Positions 7,657-17,248 are shown, counted from the first letter of the stretch. The stretch is 64,000 nucleotides of DNA from Armatimonadota bacterium (GCA_003577165.1 QEUM01000002.1:1-64000), one strand, 5' to 3'. Made by a program: numbers and translations. The notes: generated by a model from the sequence alone, not told the origin.

Positions 7657-8748
7657 ATGCGAGTCTCCATTGACGACCTGCTTCGTGAATTAGTAAGCCG
7701 GGAAGCAAGCGACCTACACATCAAGGCTGGCTTGCCGCCAGTGATGCGCATTCACGGCAAGCTGATCCACACGGATCACCAGGCGTTGTCGGACGAGGAG
7801 ACGGAGGAACTTCTTCGCACCGTTCTCAACGATGAAAGGTGGGCTCGACTCGAGAGTTTCAAGGAATTAGACCTCTCGTACGAAGTCCACGGACTGAGCC
7901 GGTTTCGCGTCAACATGTTTTGGGCGAGGGGGAGCCTTGGCGCAGTCTTTCGAGTGATCCCGTTCAAGGTCAAGACGATCGACGAACTGGGAATCCCGTC
8001 GGTGACTAAGAAACTCTCGCTGCTTCCACGCGGGCTCATTCTCGTGACGGGGCCCACCGGCTCAGGAAAGAGCACGACGCTGGCTGCGATGGTGGATCAC
8101 ATCAACATGCACCGTCGGCTGCACATCATGACGATCGAAGACCCGATCGAGTACATGCACACCGACAAGGTGAGCGTCATCAATCAGAGGGAACTCGGCG
8201 TCGACACGCACAGTTTCGCGGACGCGCTTCGGCACGTGATGCGGCAGAACCCGGATGTGATTCTGGTTGGCGAGATGCGGGACCTGGAGACGATTCAGTT
8301 GGCCATCACTGCCGCCGAAACCGGACACCTCGTGATGTCCACACTTCACACGACGGATGCCGCCCAGACCATCGACAGAATGGTGGACGTTTTCCCGCCC
8401 GACCAGCAGGCGCAAATCCGCACTCAAGTGTCGGTGACGCTGCAGGCAGTCATCAGTCAGACGTTGGTTCCGACGAAGGACGGGCATGGTCGGATTGCAG
8501 CATTCGAAGTTTTGGTGGCGACGCCCGCCGTTCGCACGCTCATTCGCGACGGGAAGACGCACCAACTTTACATGGACATTCAGACAGGGGCGGAGCACGG
8601 CATGCAAACGCTCGACGGGCACCTGCTCGGTCTTCTGAAAGACGGAGTCATAGACTACGAGAACGCGATCGCGAAGAGCCAAGCCCCTGCGGAGTTCCAA
8701 CGGCGCGCAATCAACCTCGGACTCTTGGAGGCGCCCGCGAGTGGGTAG
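7657..8748 (+). CDS. pilT: Type IV pilus retraction ATPase PilT
   Basis: A 363-aa ATPase with N-terminal PAS-like domain (ASDLHIKAGLPPVMRIHG), Walker A GPTGSGKS at 132-139, Asp box TIEDPIEYMH, Walker B DVILVGEMRD, His box ETGHLVMSTLHT and a retraction signature AVRTLIRDGK close to AIRNLIRE. This is the most canonical PilT of the three. Its end overlaps the next gene by 8 nt, so the pair is translationally coupled. No pilB, pilC or pilM-Q gene is nearby; the rest of the machine must be encoded elsewhere. Confidence 0.92.
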   Translation: MRVSIDDLLRELVSREASDLHIKAGLPPVMRIHGKLIHTDHQALSDEETEELLRTVLNDERWARLESFKELDLSYEVHGLSRFRVNMFWARGSLGAVFRVIPFKVKTIDELGIPSVTKKLSLLPRGLILVTGPTGSGKSTTLAAMVDHINMHRRLHIMTIEDPIEYMHTDKVSVINQRELGVDTHSFADALRHVMRQNPDVILVGEMRDLETIQLAITAAETGHLVMSTLHTTDAAQTIDRMVDVFPPDQQAQIRTQVSVTLQAVISQTLVPTKDGHGRIAAFEVLVATPAVRTLIRDGKTHQLYMDIQTGAEHGMQTLDGHLLGLLKDGVIDYENAIAKSQAPAEFQRRAINLGLLEAPASG

Positions 8749-9802
8749 GGTCGACGATCTACTTCGCCGCACCGTCGCGAGCGACGCGAGCGACCTGCAT
8801 ATCAAGGCAGGCACGAAACCGTACCTGCGCATTCACGGAGAACTCATCCCGCTCGAAGACGAGGAAAGTTTCACTCGCGACGGCGCGAGGGTGGCCATCT
8901 ACGAGGTGTTGTCGGAGGCGCAGCATCGTCGCTTCGAGAAGGAACTCGAACTCGACTTCGCTTATGAGATCCCAGGTCTCGCTCGCTTTCGCGGAAACGT
9001 GTATCAGCAAAGGCAAAGCGTCCAAGCCGCTTTCCGAGTGATTCCCTTACGAATCCAAACGCTTGAAGAGTTGGAACTGCCACCCATCGTGCGGAATTTC
9101 TGCGACCGGCCGAGGGGGCTCGTCTTGGTGACCGGGCCGGCGGGAAGCGGCAAGTCCACGACGCAGGCGGCGTGCCTGGATTACATCAACCACAACCATC
9201 CCGTTCACATCGTCACGGTCGAGGACCCCATCGAGTTCATCCATTCCGATCACATCGCCCTGGTCCGGCAGAGGGAGTTGGATTTCGACACCTTGAGTTT
9301 TGCCAATGCACTCAAGTACGTTTTGCGCCAAGACCCGGACGTGATTCTTGTGGGTGAAATGCGCGACCTGGAGACGATCCAACTCGCGATCACAGCCTCT
9401 GAAACGGGGCACTTAGTGTTTGGAACGCTGCACACGGTGGATGCCGTTCAGACGGTAGACCGGATTATTGACGTGTTCCCGATCCACCAGCAGCAGCAGA
9501 TCAGGATGCAACTATCAGTGAACTTGATCGGGGTGATCTCTCAGACTTTGATCAAGAAAGCCGATGGACAGGGAAGGGTGGCCGCTTACGAGACGCTCAA
9601 TTGCGTGGGCGCCGTTCGAAACCTCATCCGAGAGAACAAGACGTATCAGATCAGTTCGATCGTGCAGACGGGCGCGCGCATGGGGATGCAGACGTTAGAT
9701 CAGGCGCTTGCAAAGTTGGTGCTCGAAAAGAAGGTAACCCACGAGGACGCGGCCTTCAAGGCCAAGGACCGGTCCGAATTCGAGCGGCTTGTGAACGTCT
9801 GA
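8741..9802 (+). CDS. Type IV pilus retraction ATPase PilT, third tandem paralogue
   Basis: A 353-aa protein starting at GTG 8741 inside the end of the previous gene. The N-terminal domain has SDLHIKAGTKPYLRIHG. Walker A is GPAGSGKS (132-139), with Ala in place of the usual Thr. Asp box TVEDPIEFIH, Walker B DVILVGEMRD, His box ETGHLVFGTLHT and signature AVRNLIRENK are present. All ATPase boxes are intact, so it should be active. Three tandem motor paralogues suggest hetero-hexamers or distinct pilus systems sharing one operon. Confidence 0.9.
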   Translation: MGRVDDLLRRTVASDASDLHIKAGTKPYLRIHGELIPLEDEESFTRDGARVAIYEVLSEAQHRRFEKELELDFAYEIPGLARFRGNVYQQRQSVQAAFRVIPLRIQTLEELELPPIVRNFCDRPRGLVLVTGPAGSGKSTTQAACLDYINHNHPVHIVTVEDPIEFIHSDHIALVRQRELDFDTLSFANALKYVLRQDPDVILVGEMRDLETIQLAITASETGHLVFGTLHTVDAVQTVDRIIDVFPIHQQQQIRMQLSVNLIGVISQTLIKKADGQGRVAAYETLNCVGAVRNLIRENKTYQISSIVQTGARMGMQTLDQALAKLVLEKKVTHEDAAFKAKDRSEFERLVNV

Positions 9803-9807
9803 GCCAC

Positions 9808-11103
9808 TCAGGCGATCGAGGCTTCGGTTACAGGTTCCTCCGTCTCAGTCGGCTCATTTGAGTTCGATCCCAGTTTTCGCAGGCTCTTTCCAAAGAGGAG
9901 GGCGATGACTCCGACGACGAGGACGACCCCCCCTCCGATTCGGAAAGCGGTCATGAGCCCGAGCCTTTCGCTGACGGTTCCGAACGCGAGCGCGCCGACC
10001 GGGCTGAGGCCAGCGAGAGACCACGCGTGAACCGAGATGACTCTGCCTCGAAGGTGGTACGGCGAGAAGTACTGGAGCGTCGTATTCGTTCCGACCATCT
10101 GGCCCGATCCGAATAGCCCCATGAGGCCCATGCAGATCATCGCCTGCCAGAGCTGCGAGCAGAAGGAGAGCGCGATGAGCGACGATCCGACGCCCACCAT
10201 GGATACCAAGGGCGCGAGGCCTTTGCGCGGGTTGTGGCTGATCACGGCGAGAGTGAGAATCCCGAGCACGGCGCCGACGCCGGTCGAGATGAACAGGGCT
10301 GCGTATCCGGACTCGTCCGCATGGAGCACGGTGGTCGCGAGGGGGGAGACCTGAGAGATGTAGAAGAGACCGAACACCGCGGTCGTCATCATCATCGAAA
10401 CCACGGTCCGAAACGCGGGGTTACTGAAGACGTATGAGATGCCTTCGAAGAGGGACTCGCGAAGGCTTGCGGAGCGATCGCCGGTGGAGCGCAGATCCGC
10501 GCGAATCGCCAGGGCGGCAAAGATGATGGCCGCGAAACTGATGCCATTGAGCAGATAGCAGGGCGCGACACCGAGATACTGCAGAACCGCGCCTCCTATC
10601 GCGGGGCCGACGATGCGCGCGGAGTTGAAGGTCATTGCGTTCAGGGGGACCGCGTTCGCGAGGTCTTCGGGCGGCACGATCTCGCTGATGATTGATTGCC
10701 GAGTCGGAATCTCGATGACGGAAATGCACCCACCGAAGAACGCGAGGAGCGCGATCAGCCAGAACGATACGAACCCGAACTGCACGGACGCAGCAAGGAT
10801 GAAAGCGGAGAGGGAAAGACCCGCGGAGGCAAAGATGAGCACCGCGCGTTTATTCGACCTGTCCGCGAGCCATCCGCCGAACGGACTCAGGAAGAACATC
10901 GGCGAGGCTCCGATAAAGGTGATCAGGCCGAGAGCCTGTTCGCTGCGGGTGATGTCGTAGACGAGCCACTGCTGGCCCGTGGTTTGGACCCAACTGCCGA
11001 CGAACGAGAAGAACGCTCCCAGCCAAAAAAGGCGGAAGTCCCTGTGTCTCAGGGCCCTCAGAGCGTTGGGCAGGGCCGGCCGTCGCCGCAGACTAGCCGG
11101 CAT
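9808..11103 (-). CDS. MFS transporter, EntS-like (MFS_3) exporter
   Basis: A 431-aa integral membrane protein with about 12 helices. It begins with the family hallmark ALRHRDFRLFWLGAFFSFVGSW and has the A-motif GGWLADRSNKRAV between TM2 and TM3, then IEIPTRQSIISEIVP, typical of the MFS_3 / enterobactin-exporter group. Substrate cannot be told. It converges on the third pilT (5 nt apart) and diverges from the cyclophilin lipoprotein gene. A second member of this family is at 35377-36624. Confidence 0.88.
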   Translation of the reverse strand: MPASLRRRPALPNALRALRHRDFRLFWLGAFFSFVGSWVQTTGQQWLVYDITRSEQALGLITFIGASPMFFLSPFGGWLADRSNKRAVLIFASAGLSLSAFILAASVQFGFVSFWLIALLAFFGGCISVIEIPTRQSIISEIVPPEDLANAVPLNAMTFNSARIVGPAIGGAVLQYLGVAPCYLLNGISFAAIIFAALAIRADLRSTGDRSASLRESLFEGISYVFSNPAFRTVVSMMMTTAVFGLFYISQVSPLATTVLHADESGYAALFISTGVGAVLGILTLAVISHNPRKGLAPLVSMVGVGSSLIALSFCSQLWQAMICMGLMGLFGSGQMVGTNTTLQYFSPYHLRGRVISVHAWSLAGLSPVGALAFGTVSERLGLMTAFRIGGGVVLVVGVIALLFGKSLRKLGSNSNEPTETEEPVTEASIA

Positions 11104-11138
11104 CAGGGACGAACAGCCTCCGTGCTTCGCACCAGCGG

Positions 11139-11144
11139 TATTAT
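11139..11144 (+). promoter_or_regulatory. -10 box TATTAT, short-leader promoter of the cyclophilin gene
   Basis: GGTATTAT ends 9 nt before ATG 11154, so the transcript would begin almost at the start codon. No Shine-Dalgarno sequence fits in between. Confidence 0.55.
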
Positions 11145-11153
11145 GCTCGCTCG

Positions 11154-11768
11154 ATGAAACGCAATTGGACCCTTGTCATTGCCGCGCTCTCCGCGCTCGC
11201 GCTGGTCGCCTGCTCCGGCTCTCAGCAGCCGGACAAGAGTGGCACCGAGGGCGGCACCCAACCAACGGAGGAGAGCAAGCCAGTGGAAACGGAACGCGGA
11301 AAGATCGTTTTGGAATTGGATTCGACGAAGGCGCCGAAGACGGTGGCGCAAATTACAAGGTTGATCAAGTCCGGGTTTTACGATGGGCAAAGGATACACA
11401 GAGTCGAAGACTGGGTCATTCAGTGGGGCGACCCTCAGTCGAAGCAGGACGATTTCCTGCAAGTGGCCGTCGGAACGCAGGGGTCGGGCAATCCGCTGGA
11501 TTTCGAAGACAGCGGCATTCCTCACATCCGGGGAGTTTTGTCCATGGCGAGCACTGGCGAGAAAGTCGGTGGCGACTCGCAGATGTTCATTTTGCGAAAA
11601 GACTCGCAGTTTCTGGATGGCAACTATGCGTCGTTCGGCAAGGTCCTCGAAGGGATGGACGTCGTCGACAACATCCAGCAGTGGGATAAGGTCTACATGA
11701 AGGTGGACAGCGAAGAGGGCGGCAAAATTAAGGTGACGATGACCGTCACTTTCATGAAGGCCCCGTAG
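11154..11768 (+). CDS. Cyclophilin-type peptidyl-prolyl isomerase lipoprotein
   Basis: A 204-aa protein with lipoprotein signal ALALVAC (lipidated Cys20), a Ser/Gly/Glu linker, then a cyclophilin domain: GKIVLELDSTKAPKTVAQI, GFYDGQRIHRVEDWVIQWGD, HIRGVLSMAS, DSQMFILRKDSQFLDGNYASFGKV, and the closing MDVVDNIQ. It catalyses cis-trans Pro isomerisation of exported proteins outside the cytoplasm. The usual catalytic FHR is IHR here and the usual F-Q-GGD pattern is IQWGD, so activity may be modest. Its last 17 nt overlap the convergent UbiA gene. Lnt at 45626-47101 would complete its lipidation. Confidence 0.9.
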   Translation: MKRNWTLVIAALSALALVACSGSQQPDKSGTEGGTQPTEESKPVETERGKIVLELDSTKAPKTVAQITRLIKSGFYDGQRIHRVEDWVIQWGDPQSKQDDFLQVAVGTQGSGNPLDFEDSGIPHIRGVLSMASTGEKVGGDSQMFILRKDSQFLDGNYASFGKVLEGMDVVDNIQQWDKVYMKVDSEEGGKIKVTMTVTFMKAP

Positions 11769-12639
11769 TCGGCTTCATCAGCACGTCCGCAAGGCAGAAG
11801 AGGAAGAACCCGACGGAAACGTAGCCGTTCAGGGTGAAGAATGCGAGATTCAGGTTGGTGAGGTCATCCGGCCTCACCAACGACTGCTCATAGAGAAGCA
11901 GCCCGGCGACGAAGACGGTTCCGAAGAAGTAGGACGGACCTGCTCCGACGACGATGCCGGCCGCGACAAGCGCCGTCACTGCAATCACATGAAAAGCGCG
12001 GCTGACGAAGATCGCGCGTGACTTGCCGATCCATGCCGGGATGCTGTGAATTCCATGCGCTCGATCGAACTCCTCGTCCTGGAGCGCATACAACACGTCG
12101 AATCCTGCCGTCCAAAACGTCACTGAGGCGATCCAGAGCGCTGGGGTCCATGAGAACTCGCCGGTGACTGCGACCCAGGCTGCCGCTGGAGCAAGTCCGA
12201 GCGAGAGGCCGACGAACAGGTGGCAGAGCGACGTGAAACGCTTCGTGTAGGAGTATCCCAAGAGCACGACGAGCGCGATCGGCGAGAGATAGAGCGTCAG
12301 TTCATTCAGCAGCGCGGCGGCGAGAAAGAAGAGTCCGCAGGAAATCACGAGGAAGAGTCCCGCCCGACTCAGCGAAATGCGGCCGGTCGGGAGTTCGCGG
12401 GCCGCGGTTCGGGGGTTCATCGCGTCGATGTGGCGATCTGCGATGCGGTTGAAGGCCATGGCGGCGCTTCGTGCGCTCACCATCGCGAGGACGATGAGGA
12501 TAAACACGCGCCATCCCGGCCACCCTGTTGGAGGGGCGTACATCATGCCCACCATGGCGAAGGGAAGTGCGAACACGGAGTGCTCGACCTTAATCATCGA
12601 GAGGTAGGCGCGAAGGGCGCTCGTCGAGGTGGAAGCCAT
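11752..12639 (-). CDS. UbiA-family prenyltransferase (MqnP/UbiA-like)
   Basis: A 295-aa polytopic enzyme that joins a prenyl chain to an aromatic acid in menaquinone or ubiquinone synthesis. The first Asp motif is NRIADRHIDAMNPRTAARELP and the second is DEEFDRAHGIHSIP; about eight membrane helices surround them. ATG 12639 is chosen because the family start (LRAYLSMIKVEHSVFALPFA) follows directly and a CATAAT box lies 10 nt upstream. Sequence style resembles the futalosine-pathway enzyme MqnP as much as UbiA; no other quinone gene is here to decide. Confidence 0.88.
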   Translation of the reverse strand: MASTSTSALRAYLSMIKVEHSVFALPFAMVGMMYAPPTGWPGWRVFILIVLAMVSARSAAMAFNRIADRHIDAMNPRTAARELPTGRISLSRAGLFLVISCGLFFLAAALLNELTLYLSPIALVVLLGYSYTKRFTSLCHLFVGLSLGLAPAAAWVAVTGEFSWTPALWIASVTFWTAGFDVLYALQDEEFDRAHGIHSIPAWIGKSRAIFVSRAFHVIAVTALVAAGIVVGAGPSYFFGTVFVAGLLLYEQSLVRPDDLTNLNLAFFTLNGYVSVGFFLFCLADVLMKPTTGPS

Positions 12640-12649
12640 GAGCCGTCGG

Positions 12650-12655
12650 ATTATG
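12650..12655 (-). promoter_or_regulatory. -10 box CATAAT before the UbiA-family gene
   Basis: On the minus strand CATAAT ends 10 nt before ATG 12639, again with essentially no leader. It faces the ScoB promoter at 12704-12709 across about 48 bp. Confidence 0.45.
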
Positions 12656-12703
12656 GTTCGGAACCGAGGGGGCCGACGGGCGGACGCGGCTGTGCTGTGG
12701 CGG

Positions 12704-12709
12704 TATGCT
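12704..12709 (+). promoter_or_regulatory. -10 box TATGCT before scoB
   Basis: GGTATGCT ends 10 nt before ATG 12720. It belongs to the same GGTAnnnT short-leader class seen at many genes in this window. Confidence 0.45.
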
Positions 12710-12719
12710 CGGCGGACGA

Positions 12720-13376
12720 ATGGACGCAAGAGAGATCATCGTTCGCCGGGCGGCGAGGGAACTCCGCGAGGGCATGTACGTGAATCTGGGGATCGGCATG
12801 CCGACGCTTATCGCCAATCACATCCCCGCCGGGATGGAGGTCATCCTTCAGTCGGAGAACGGCCTTCTGGGCATCGGCCCCTTCCCGACGGACGACGAAG
12901 TCGACCCGGATCTCATCAACGCAGGGAAGCAGACCGTGACGGCAGTTCCAGGTGCGAGTTTCTTCAGTAGCGCGGACTCGTTCGCCATGATACGCGGCGG
13001 CCACATCGACCTCTCGATCCTCGGTGGGATGGAAGTGAGCGTCAACGGGGACCTTGCAAATTACATGATCCCGGGCAAGATGGTGAAGGGGATGGGAGGC
13101 GCGATGGACCTCGTCGCGAGTGCGCGATATGTGGTCGTTATCCAGACTCACACCGCGAAGGATGGATCGCCGAAGATACTTGAAGAGTGCTCGCTTCCTC
13201 TCACCGGAAAACGCGTGGTGAACCGGATCATCACGGAGAAGGCGGTTTTCGACGTGAAGCCCGAAGGCGGACTCGTTCTGATGGAGGTTCACCCGGACGA
13301 AACCGTCGAATCGCTGCGCGCATGCACGGCTCCGTTTGAAGTTTCGCCCAGCCTGAAGCCGATGACACTGGACTAA
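12720..13376 (+). CDS. scoB: 3-oxoacid CoA-transferase subunit B
   Basis: A 218-aa beta subunit of a class I CoA-transferase (succinyl-CoA:3-ketoacid or acetate-type). The active-site Glu motif [10 protein letters not shown] is near residue 45, preceded by [15 protein letters not shown] and followed by the nucleotide-like glycine motifs [14 protein letters not shown] and GMGGAMDLV. The partner A subunit is normally encoded directly upstream; here the upstream gene is a divergent prenyltransferase, so the A subunit must lie elsewhere. ATG 12720 gives the family N-terminus [20 protein letters not shown]. Confidence 0.9.
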   Translation: MDAREIIVRRAARELREGMYVNLGIGMPTLIANHIPAGMEVILQSENGLLGIGPFPTDDEVDPDLINAGKQTVTAVPGASFFSSADSFAMIRGGHIDLSILGGMEVSVNGDLANYMIPGKMVKGMGGAMDLVASARYVVVIQTHTAKDGSPKILEECSLPLTGKRVVNRIITEKAVFDVKPEGGLVLMEVHPDETVESLRACTAPFEVSPSLKPMTLD

Positions 13377-13394
13377 CTGGGGCAATTATGAGGT

Positions 13395-13433
13395 GGAGGC
13401 CCCGGCTTGTGAGGGGCTGTTGCCGGGGCCTCC
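13395..13433. terminator. Strong hairpin after scoB
   Basis: GGAGGCCCCGGC pairs perfectly with GCCGGGGCCTCC (12 bp) around a 15-nt loop, starting 18 nt after the scoB stop. There is no T-run, so it is a stable transcript end or a Rho-assisted terminator, not a textbook intrinsic one. Confidence 0.5.
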
Positions 13434-13602
13434 AGGGAGGAGAGGGGCTATGGAGGGATTTCTGTAGTTCGGCTAATTATTTGAACGCCTGGGGCGTCCC
13501 CGAAGTTCCTACGATTTGTAGGCAAATTTGGGGGGGCGAGCCTTTCTACCCCCATTTTTTGGGGGGGCGATCCGGGCGGACCGCGCCGGCCGTCTGCACA
13601 TC

Positions 13603-13875
13603 ATGGAACGTAAGACCGTTACTGCTTTCTCCCTGGGATTCGTGCTTTGTGCAGGGATGGGGGCGCTAATCTCCGGGCCGCTTTACGCTCAGCAAACGTC
13701 GCCCGTTCAGATTCCCAAGTCCGCAGAGACCGGGAGCACGAAGTGTGATTGCGGCTGCTTGGTTGCGATCTACGCGGGGCAGGACTTCATCGTCGTTGAT
13801 TCTCACAACTCAACGATCATTGGCGGTGAAATCCAGTACCCGGCTTCGGTTACGATCAAATCTTACGCGCGCTAA
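13603..13875 (+). CDS. Small secreted protein with a CDCGC motif
   Basis: A 90-aa protein with signal peptide (residues 1-29, cleavage at YAQ/Q) and a 60-residue mature part. Three cysteines sit close together as KCDCGC (48-52), followed by beta-rich sequence LVAIYAGQDFIVVDSHNSTIIGG. A longer frame to 13528 exists but reads G-rich leader DNA, so ATG 13603 is preferred. The 13434-13602 leader is odd: poly-G runs and a CCCCCA-TTTTTT-GGGGG hairpin at 13549-13566. The tight Cys cluster could bind metal or form a disulfide. Unknown family. Confidence 0.6.
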   Translation: MERKTVTAFSLGFVLCAGMGALISGPLYAQQTSPVQIPKSAETGSTKCDCGCLVAIYAGQDFIVVDSHNSTIIGGEIQYPASVTIKSYAR

Positions 13876-13920
13876 CTCTCGCGACGAGGGTTTCAGGCTG
13901 AGCGTTGTGAGTCGTTAGGC

Positions 13921-15819
13921 TCATGCGCTGGGAGAAGCCGCGCGGCGAAGGTGGCCGATGAGGATTGCGACATCGGTCGGTCGGATGCCCGGAACGCGGG
14001 ATGCCTGGCCGACGGAAGTCGGCCGGACGCGAGTGAGTTTCTCCTTCGCTTCGTGACTCAATCCGCGCACGCTCTGGAAGTCGAAGTTTGCGGGGATCTG
14101 CATCTCCTGAAGCCTACGGTGCTGCTCGATCTCCGCTAACTGCCTCTTCAAGAAGCCGTCGTATTTGGCGAGCACTTCCGCCTGCTCCCTCGCTTCGGCT
14201 TCGACTCGACCAATGTCGCGATCGCGCTGAGCGTTACCTATGCACGCCGCGTGGGCCGATTCGACCGTCTCAAATCGAACTCCCGGACGCTTCAGCAGGT
14301 CGAATCCGGATGCCTTCTTGCGAACGGGCGCGAGACCGAGGTTCTCGAGAGTTTCATTGTCGCGCACGCTGAATGAAATCTCACTGAGCCACTGTAAGTG
14401 GCCTTCTAACCTGCTCCTCTTGTCTTCGAATCGGTTCCACCGTTCGTCGTTTACCAAGCCTACTTCGCGCCCGGTCGGCGTGAGCCTCATGTCTGCGTTG
14501 TCGTGGCGGAGGTGAAGGCGATACTCGCTTCGGCCCGTCAACATCCGGTAGGGGTCTTCGACCCCTTTCGTGACGAGGTCGTCGACTAGCACGCCGATGA
14601 AACTGTTGTCTCGAGTGAGCGTGAGGGGGGGGCGTCCTTCGGCGGCGAGGGCTGCATTGATGCCGGCGACGATGCCTTGGGCGGCGGCTTCTTCGTATCC
14701 GCTCGTTCCGTTGATTTGGCCAGCAAGGAAGAGTCCGCGGCAAAGTTTGCTCTGCAGCGTCGGCTCGAGTTGGAGCGGGTCCACCATGTCGTATTCGACT
14801 GCGTAACCCGGTCGGATCATCTCCACGCTTTCGAGCCCCGGCATCGTTTTGAGAAACGCCATCTGAACTTCGGCCGGAAGACTCGTACTCGTCCCTTGAA
14901 CGTACACGGACTCGCCGTCCCATTCCTCCCGTTCGAGGAAGACCGGGTGCGAAGTCTTGTCGGGGAACCGAACGATCTTGTCCTCTATGCTCGGGCAGAA
15001 GCGCGGTCCTGTTCCCTCGATCCTCTTCCCATAGACGGCGCTTAAGTGGATGTTCTCCGCGATGATCCGGTGGGTTTCTTCGGTCGTGTGGGTGGCGAAG
15101 CAGTCATACATCCTGCCGCGAGGCATGGGAGCATCGTGGAGGAAGGAAAAGGGGGCCGGTTCTTCGGCGCAGGGCTGGATTTCGACTCGATCGAGATCGA
15201 TGGAGGCGAGCGCGATGCGAGGGGTGGTCCCGGTCTTGAACCTGCGGATATTCGCGCCGATTCGGCGTAGGAATCCGCTGATGCCGGAGGTGGCGACATC
15301 GCCGTGGCGAGCGGCGAGGGTTCGGTTCATGCCCTCATGGCAGACGCCGTTTAAGAACGTGCCGGCGGTGACGACGACGCACTTCGCAGCGAGTCGCAGC
15401 CCCCCCTCCAACTCGACGCCGCAAACTGAGTCGCCCTCGGTGAGGATGTTGGACACGTGCGCTTCGAGGAGTTCGAGGTTCGGCTGTTCCATCATCACCT
15501 GCTGCATACGCAGTGGATAGAGGGACTTGCAGGCATGAGCGCGCAGGGTCTGCACCGCGGGGCCCTTTCCGTCGCCGACAACGCGGACGTGCGTCAAGGC
15601 GTAGTCGGTCGTCACCGCCATTTGCCCGCCCAAGGCGTCCACCTCCCGCGCGAGGTGTCCCTTCGCGGGCCCGCCGATGGAGCAATTGCAGGGCATGTGG
15701 CCGATGCGGTCGAGGCGCAGAGTGACGCAAGCGGTTCTGGCGCCGATGCGCGCGGATGCGAGGGCTGCCTCGATTCCGGCATGCCCTCCTCCGATCACAA
15801 TGACGTCGAACTCTCGCAC
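13921..15819 (-). CDS. mnmG: tRNA uridine-5-carboxymethylaminomethyl(34) synthesis enzyme MnmG
   Basis: A 632-aa FAD enzyme that, with the GTPase MnmE, builds the cmnm5 group on U34 of tRNAs. N-terminal FAD motif [50 protein letters not shown]; the [12 protein letters not shown] and [12 protein letters not shown] signatures; [22 protein letters not shown] in several short parts; and C-terminal [15 protein letters not shown] with [11 protein letters not shown]. Length is normal. GTG 15819 fits both the family start ([11 protein letters not shown]) and a TACACT box 8 nt upstream. mnmE is not in the window. Confidence 0.96.
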   Translation of the reverse strand: MREFDVIVIGGGHAGIEAALASARIGARTACVTLRLDRIGHMPCNCSIGGPAKGHLAREVDALGGQMAVTTDYALTHVRVVGDGKGPAVQTLRAHACKSLYPLRMQQVMMEQPNLELLEAHVSNILTEGDSVCGVELEGGLRLAAKCVVVTAGTFLNGVCHEGMNRTLAARHGDVATSGISGFLRRIGANIRRFKTGTTPRIALASIDLDRVEIQPCAEEPAPFSFLHDAPMPRGRMYDCFATHTTEETHRIIAENIHLSAVYGKRIEGTGPRFCPSIEDKIVRFPDKTSHPVFLEREEWDGESVYVQGTSTSLPAEVQMAFLKTMPGLESVEMIRPGYAVEYDMVDPLQLEPTLQSKLCRGLFLAGQINGTSGYEEAAAQGIVAGINAALAAEGRPPLTLTRDNSFIGVLVDDLVTKGVEDPYRMLTGRSEYRLHLRHDNADMRLTPTGREVGLVNDERWNRFEDKRSRLEGHLQWLSEISFSVRDNETLENLGLAPVRKKASGFDLLKRPGVRFETVESAHAACIGNAQRDRDIGRVEAEAREQAEVLAKYDGFLKRQLAEIEQHRRLQEMQIPANFDFQSVRGLSHEAKEKLTRVRPTSVGQASRVPGIRPTDVAILIGHLRRAASPSA

Positions 15820-15827
15820 GGGCGGAG

Positions 15828-15833
15828 AGTGTA
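15828..15833 (-). promoter_or_regulatory. -10 box TACACT of mnmG
   Basis: Minus-strand GGTACACT ends 8 nt before GTG 15819, so mnmG is probably transcribed without a leader. The divergent asnS box (15846-15851) starts only 12 bp away. Confidence 0.55.
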
Positions 15834-15845
15834 CCGGGGCTTCGG

Positions 15846-15851
15846 TAGAAT
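15846..15851 (+). promoter_or_regulatory. -10 box TAGAAT of asnS
   Basis: GGTAGAAT ends 8 nt before ATG 15860. The whole mnmG-asnS gap is 40 bp, so each promoter's upstream half must lie in the other gene's beginning. Confidence 0.55.
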
Positions 15852-15859
15852 CCCGGCGG

Positions 15860-17248
15860 ATGGACTACCGCCGCACGTACATACGCGACCTTCTCGATTC
15901 CGAGCCGCCGAGGGAGGCCTCGGCTTTCGGATGGGTGAAGACGCGCCGCGACAGCAAGGGAATTCACTTCGTCCAGGTGAACGACGGCAGTTGCTTTCAG
16001 GACCTTCAGGCGGTCATCCAGGAGGGGGTTCTCGACGAAGAGACGGTGAAGCAGATTACGACGGGCGCGTGCGTTCGGCTGGACGGAGAACTCGTCGAGT
16101 CGCCTGCCCCTGGGCAGAAGGTCGAACTCCAGGTGCGATCGGTGGAGGTGTTCGGGCCCGCCGACCCTGCGACCTATCCGCTCCAGAAGAAGGGCGCGTC
16201 GTTCGAGTTTTTGCGCGAGATCTCGCACTTGCGCGTGCGCGGCAACACGTTCGGCGCGGTGTTTCGCGTTCGAAATCAGGTGTCGTGGGCGACGCACAAG
16301 TTCTTTCAGGATCGTGGATTCCTGTACGTGCACACGCCGATCATCTCGGCGAGCGACTGTGAAGGCGCGGGCGCGATGTTCATGGTCACGACGCTCGACC
16401 TGGACAACCTTCCGCGGATTGATGGGAAGGTGGACTTCTCCCAGGATTTCTTCGGCAGGCAGGCTTACTTGACGGTTTCGGGCCAACTCAACGTCGAGTG
16501 CTTCGCGGAGGCCTTCACGAACGTGTACACGTTTGGGCCGACGTTCCGCGCGGAGAACAGCAGCACAGCACGGCACCTTGCAGAGTTTTGGATGATCGAG
16601 CCGGAGCAGGCGTTTTGCGACATCGAAGGCAACATGAACCTCGCCGAGGAGTACTTGAAGTATCTCATCGGCCATGTTCTGGAGCACTGCTCTGCGGACC
16701 TCGAATTTTTCCGGCAGAGGATCGAGCCGACCGTCGTGGAGACTTTGCAGCATGTTCTGACAAGCCCGTTCGAGAGAATCACTTACACCGATGCGATCAA
16801 GATGCTGGAATCGAGCGGCGAGTCGTTCGAGTTCCCGGTGTTCTGGGGCTGCGACCTGCAGAGCGAGCACGAGCGATATTTGACCGAAAAGAAGATCGGC
16901 AGGCCGGTCATCGTCACCGACTATCCGAAGGAGATCAAGGCGTTCTATATGCGCATCAACGACGACGAGAAGACGGTGCGAGCGATGGACGTGTTGGTTC
17001 CGCGCATCGGCGAGATCATCGGGGGGTCGCAGAGAGAGGATCGGCATGACGTTTTGTTGCGACGCATCCGCGAGGCGGGGCTCGACGAAGAGCCGTATTG
17101 GTGGTATTTAGATTTGCGCCGGTTCGGCAGCGTTCCGCACTCGGGTTTCGGCCTCGGGCTCGAGAGGTTCGTGATGTACGTTACGGGGATGAAGAACATC
17201 CGCGACGTGGTGCCCTTCTACCGCGTGCCCGGCAGCGCGGAGTTCTAA
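15860..17248 (+). CDS. asnS: Asparaginyl-tRNA synthetase
   Basis: A 462-aa class IIb synthetase charging tRNA-Asn. OB-fold anticodon domain (about 1-110, [20 protein letters not shown]), then the class II core: motif 1 region [21 protein letters not shown], cut here into its known parts, motif 2 [21 protein letters not shown] in two pieces, and motif 3 [27 protein letters not shown] is typical of AsnS over AspS. A much longer frame runs back into mnmG antisense; ATG 15860 matches the normal length and has its own promoter box. Confidence 0.96.
   Translation: MDYRRTYIRDLLDSEPPREASAFGWVKTRRDSKGIHFVQVNDGSCFQDLQAVIQEGVLDEETVKQITTGACVRLDGELVESPAPGQKVELQVRSVEVFGPADPATYPLQKKGASFEFLREISHLRVRGNTFGAVFRVRNQVSWATHKFFQDRGFLYVHTPIISASDCEGAGAMFMVTTLDLDNLPRIDGKVDFSQDFFGRQAYLTVSGQLNVECFAEAFTNVYTFGPTFRAENSSTARHLAEFWMIEPEQAFCDIEGNMNLAEEYLKYLIGHVLEHCSADLEFFRQRIEPTVVETLQHVLTSPFERITYTDAIKMLESSGESFEFPVFWGCDLQSEHERYLTEKKIGRPVIVTDYPKEIKAFYMRINDDEKTVRAMDVLVPRIGEIIGGSQREDRHDVLLRRIREAGLDEEPYWWYLDLRRFGSVPHSGFGLGLERFVMYVTGMKNIRDVVPFYRVPGSAEF

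Noticed and set aside
15677-15859. N-terminal extension of asnS
   Set aside because: It overlaps mnmG antisense, has no domain and would exceed the family length.
15335-17047. 570-aa minus-strand frame over asnS
   Set aside because: Arg/His-rich antisense of two well-identified genes.
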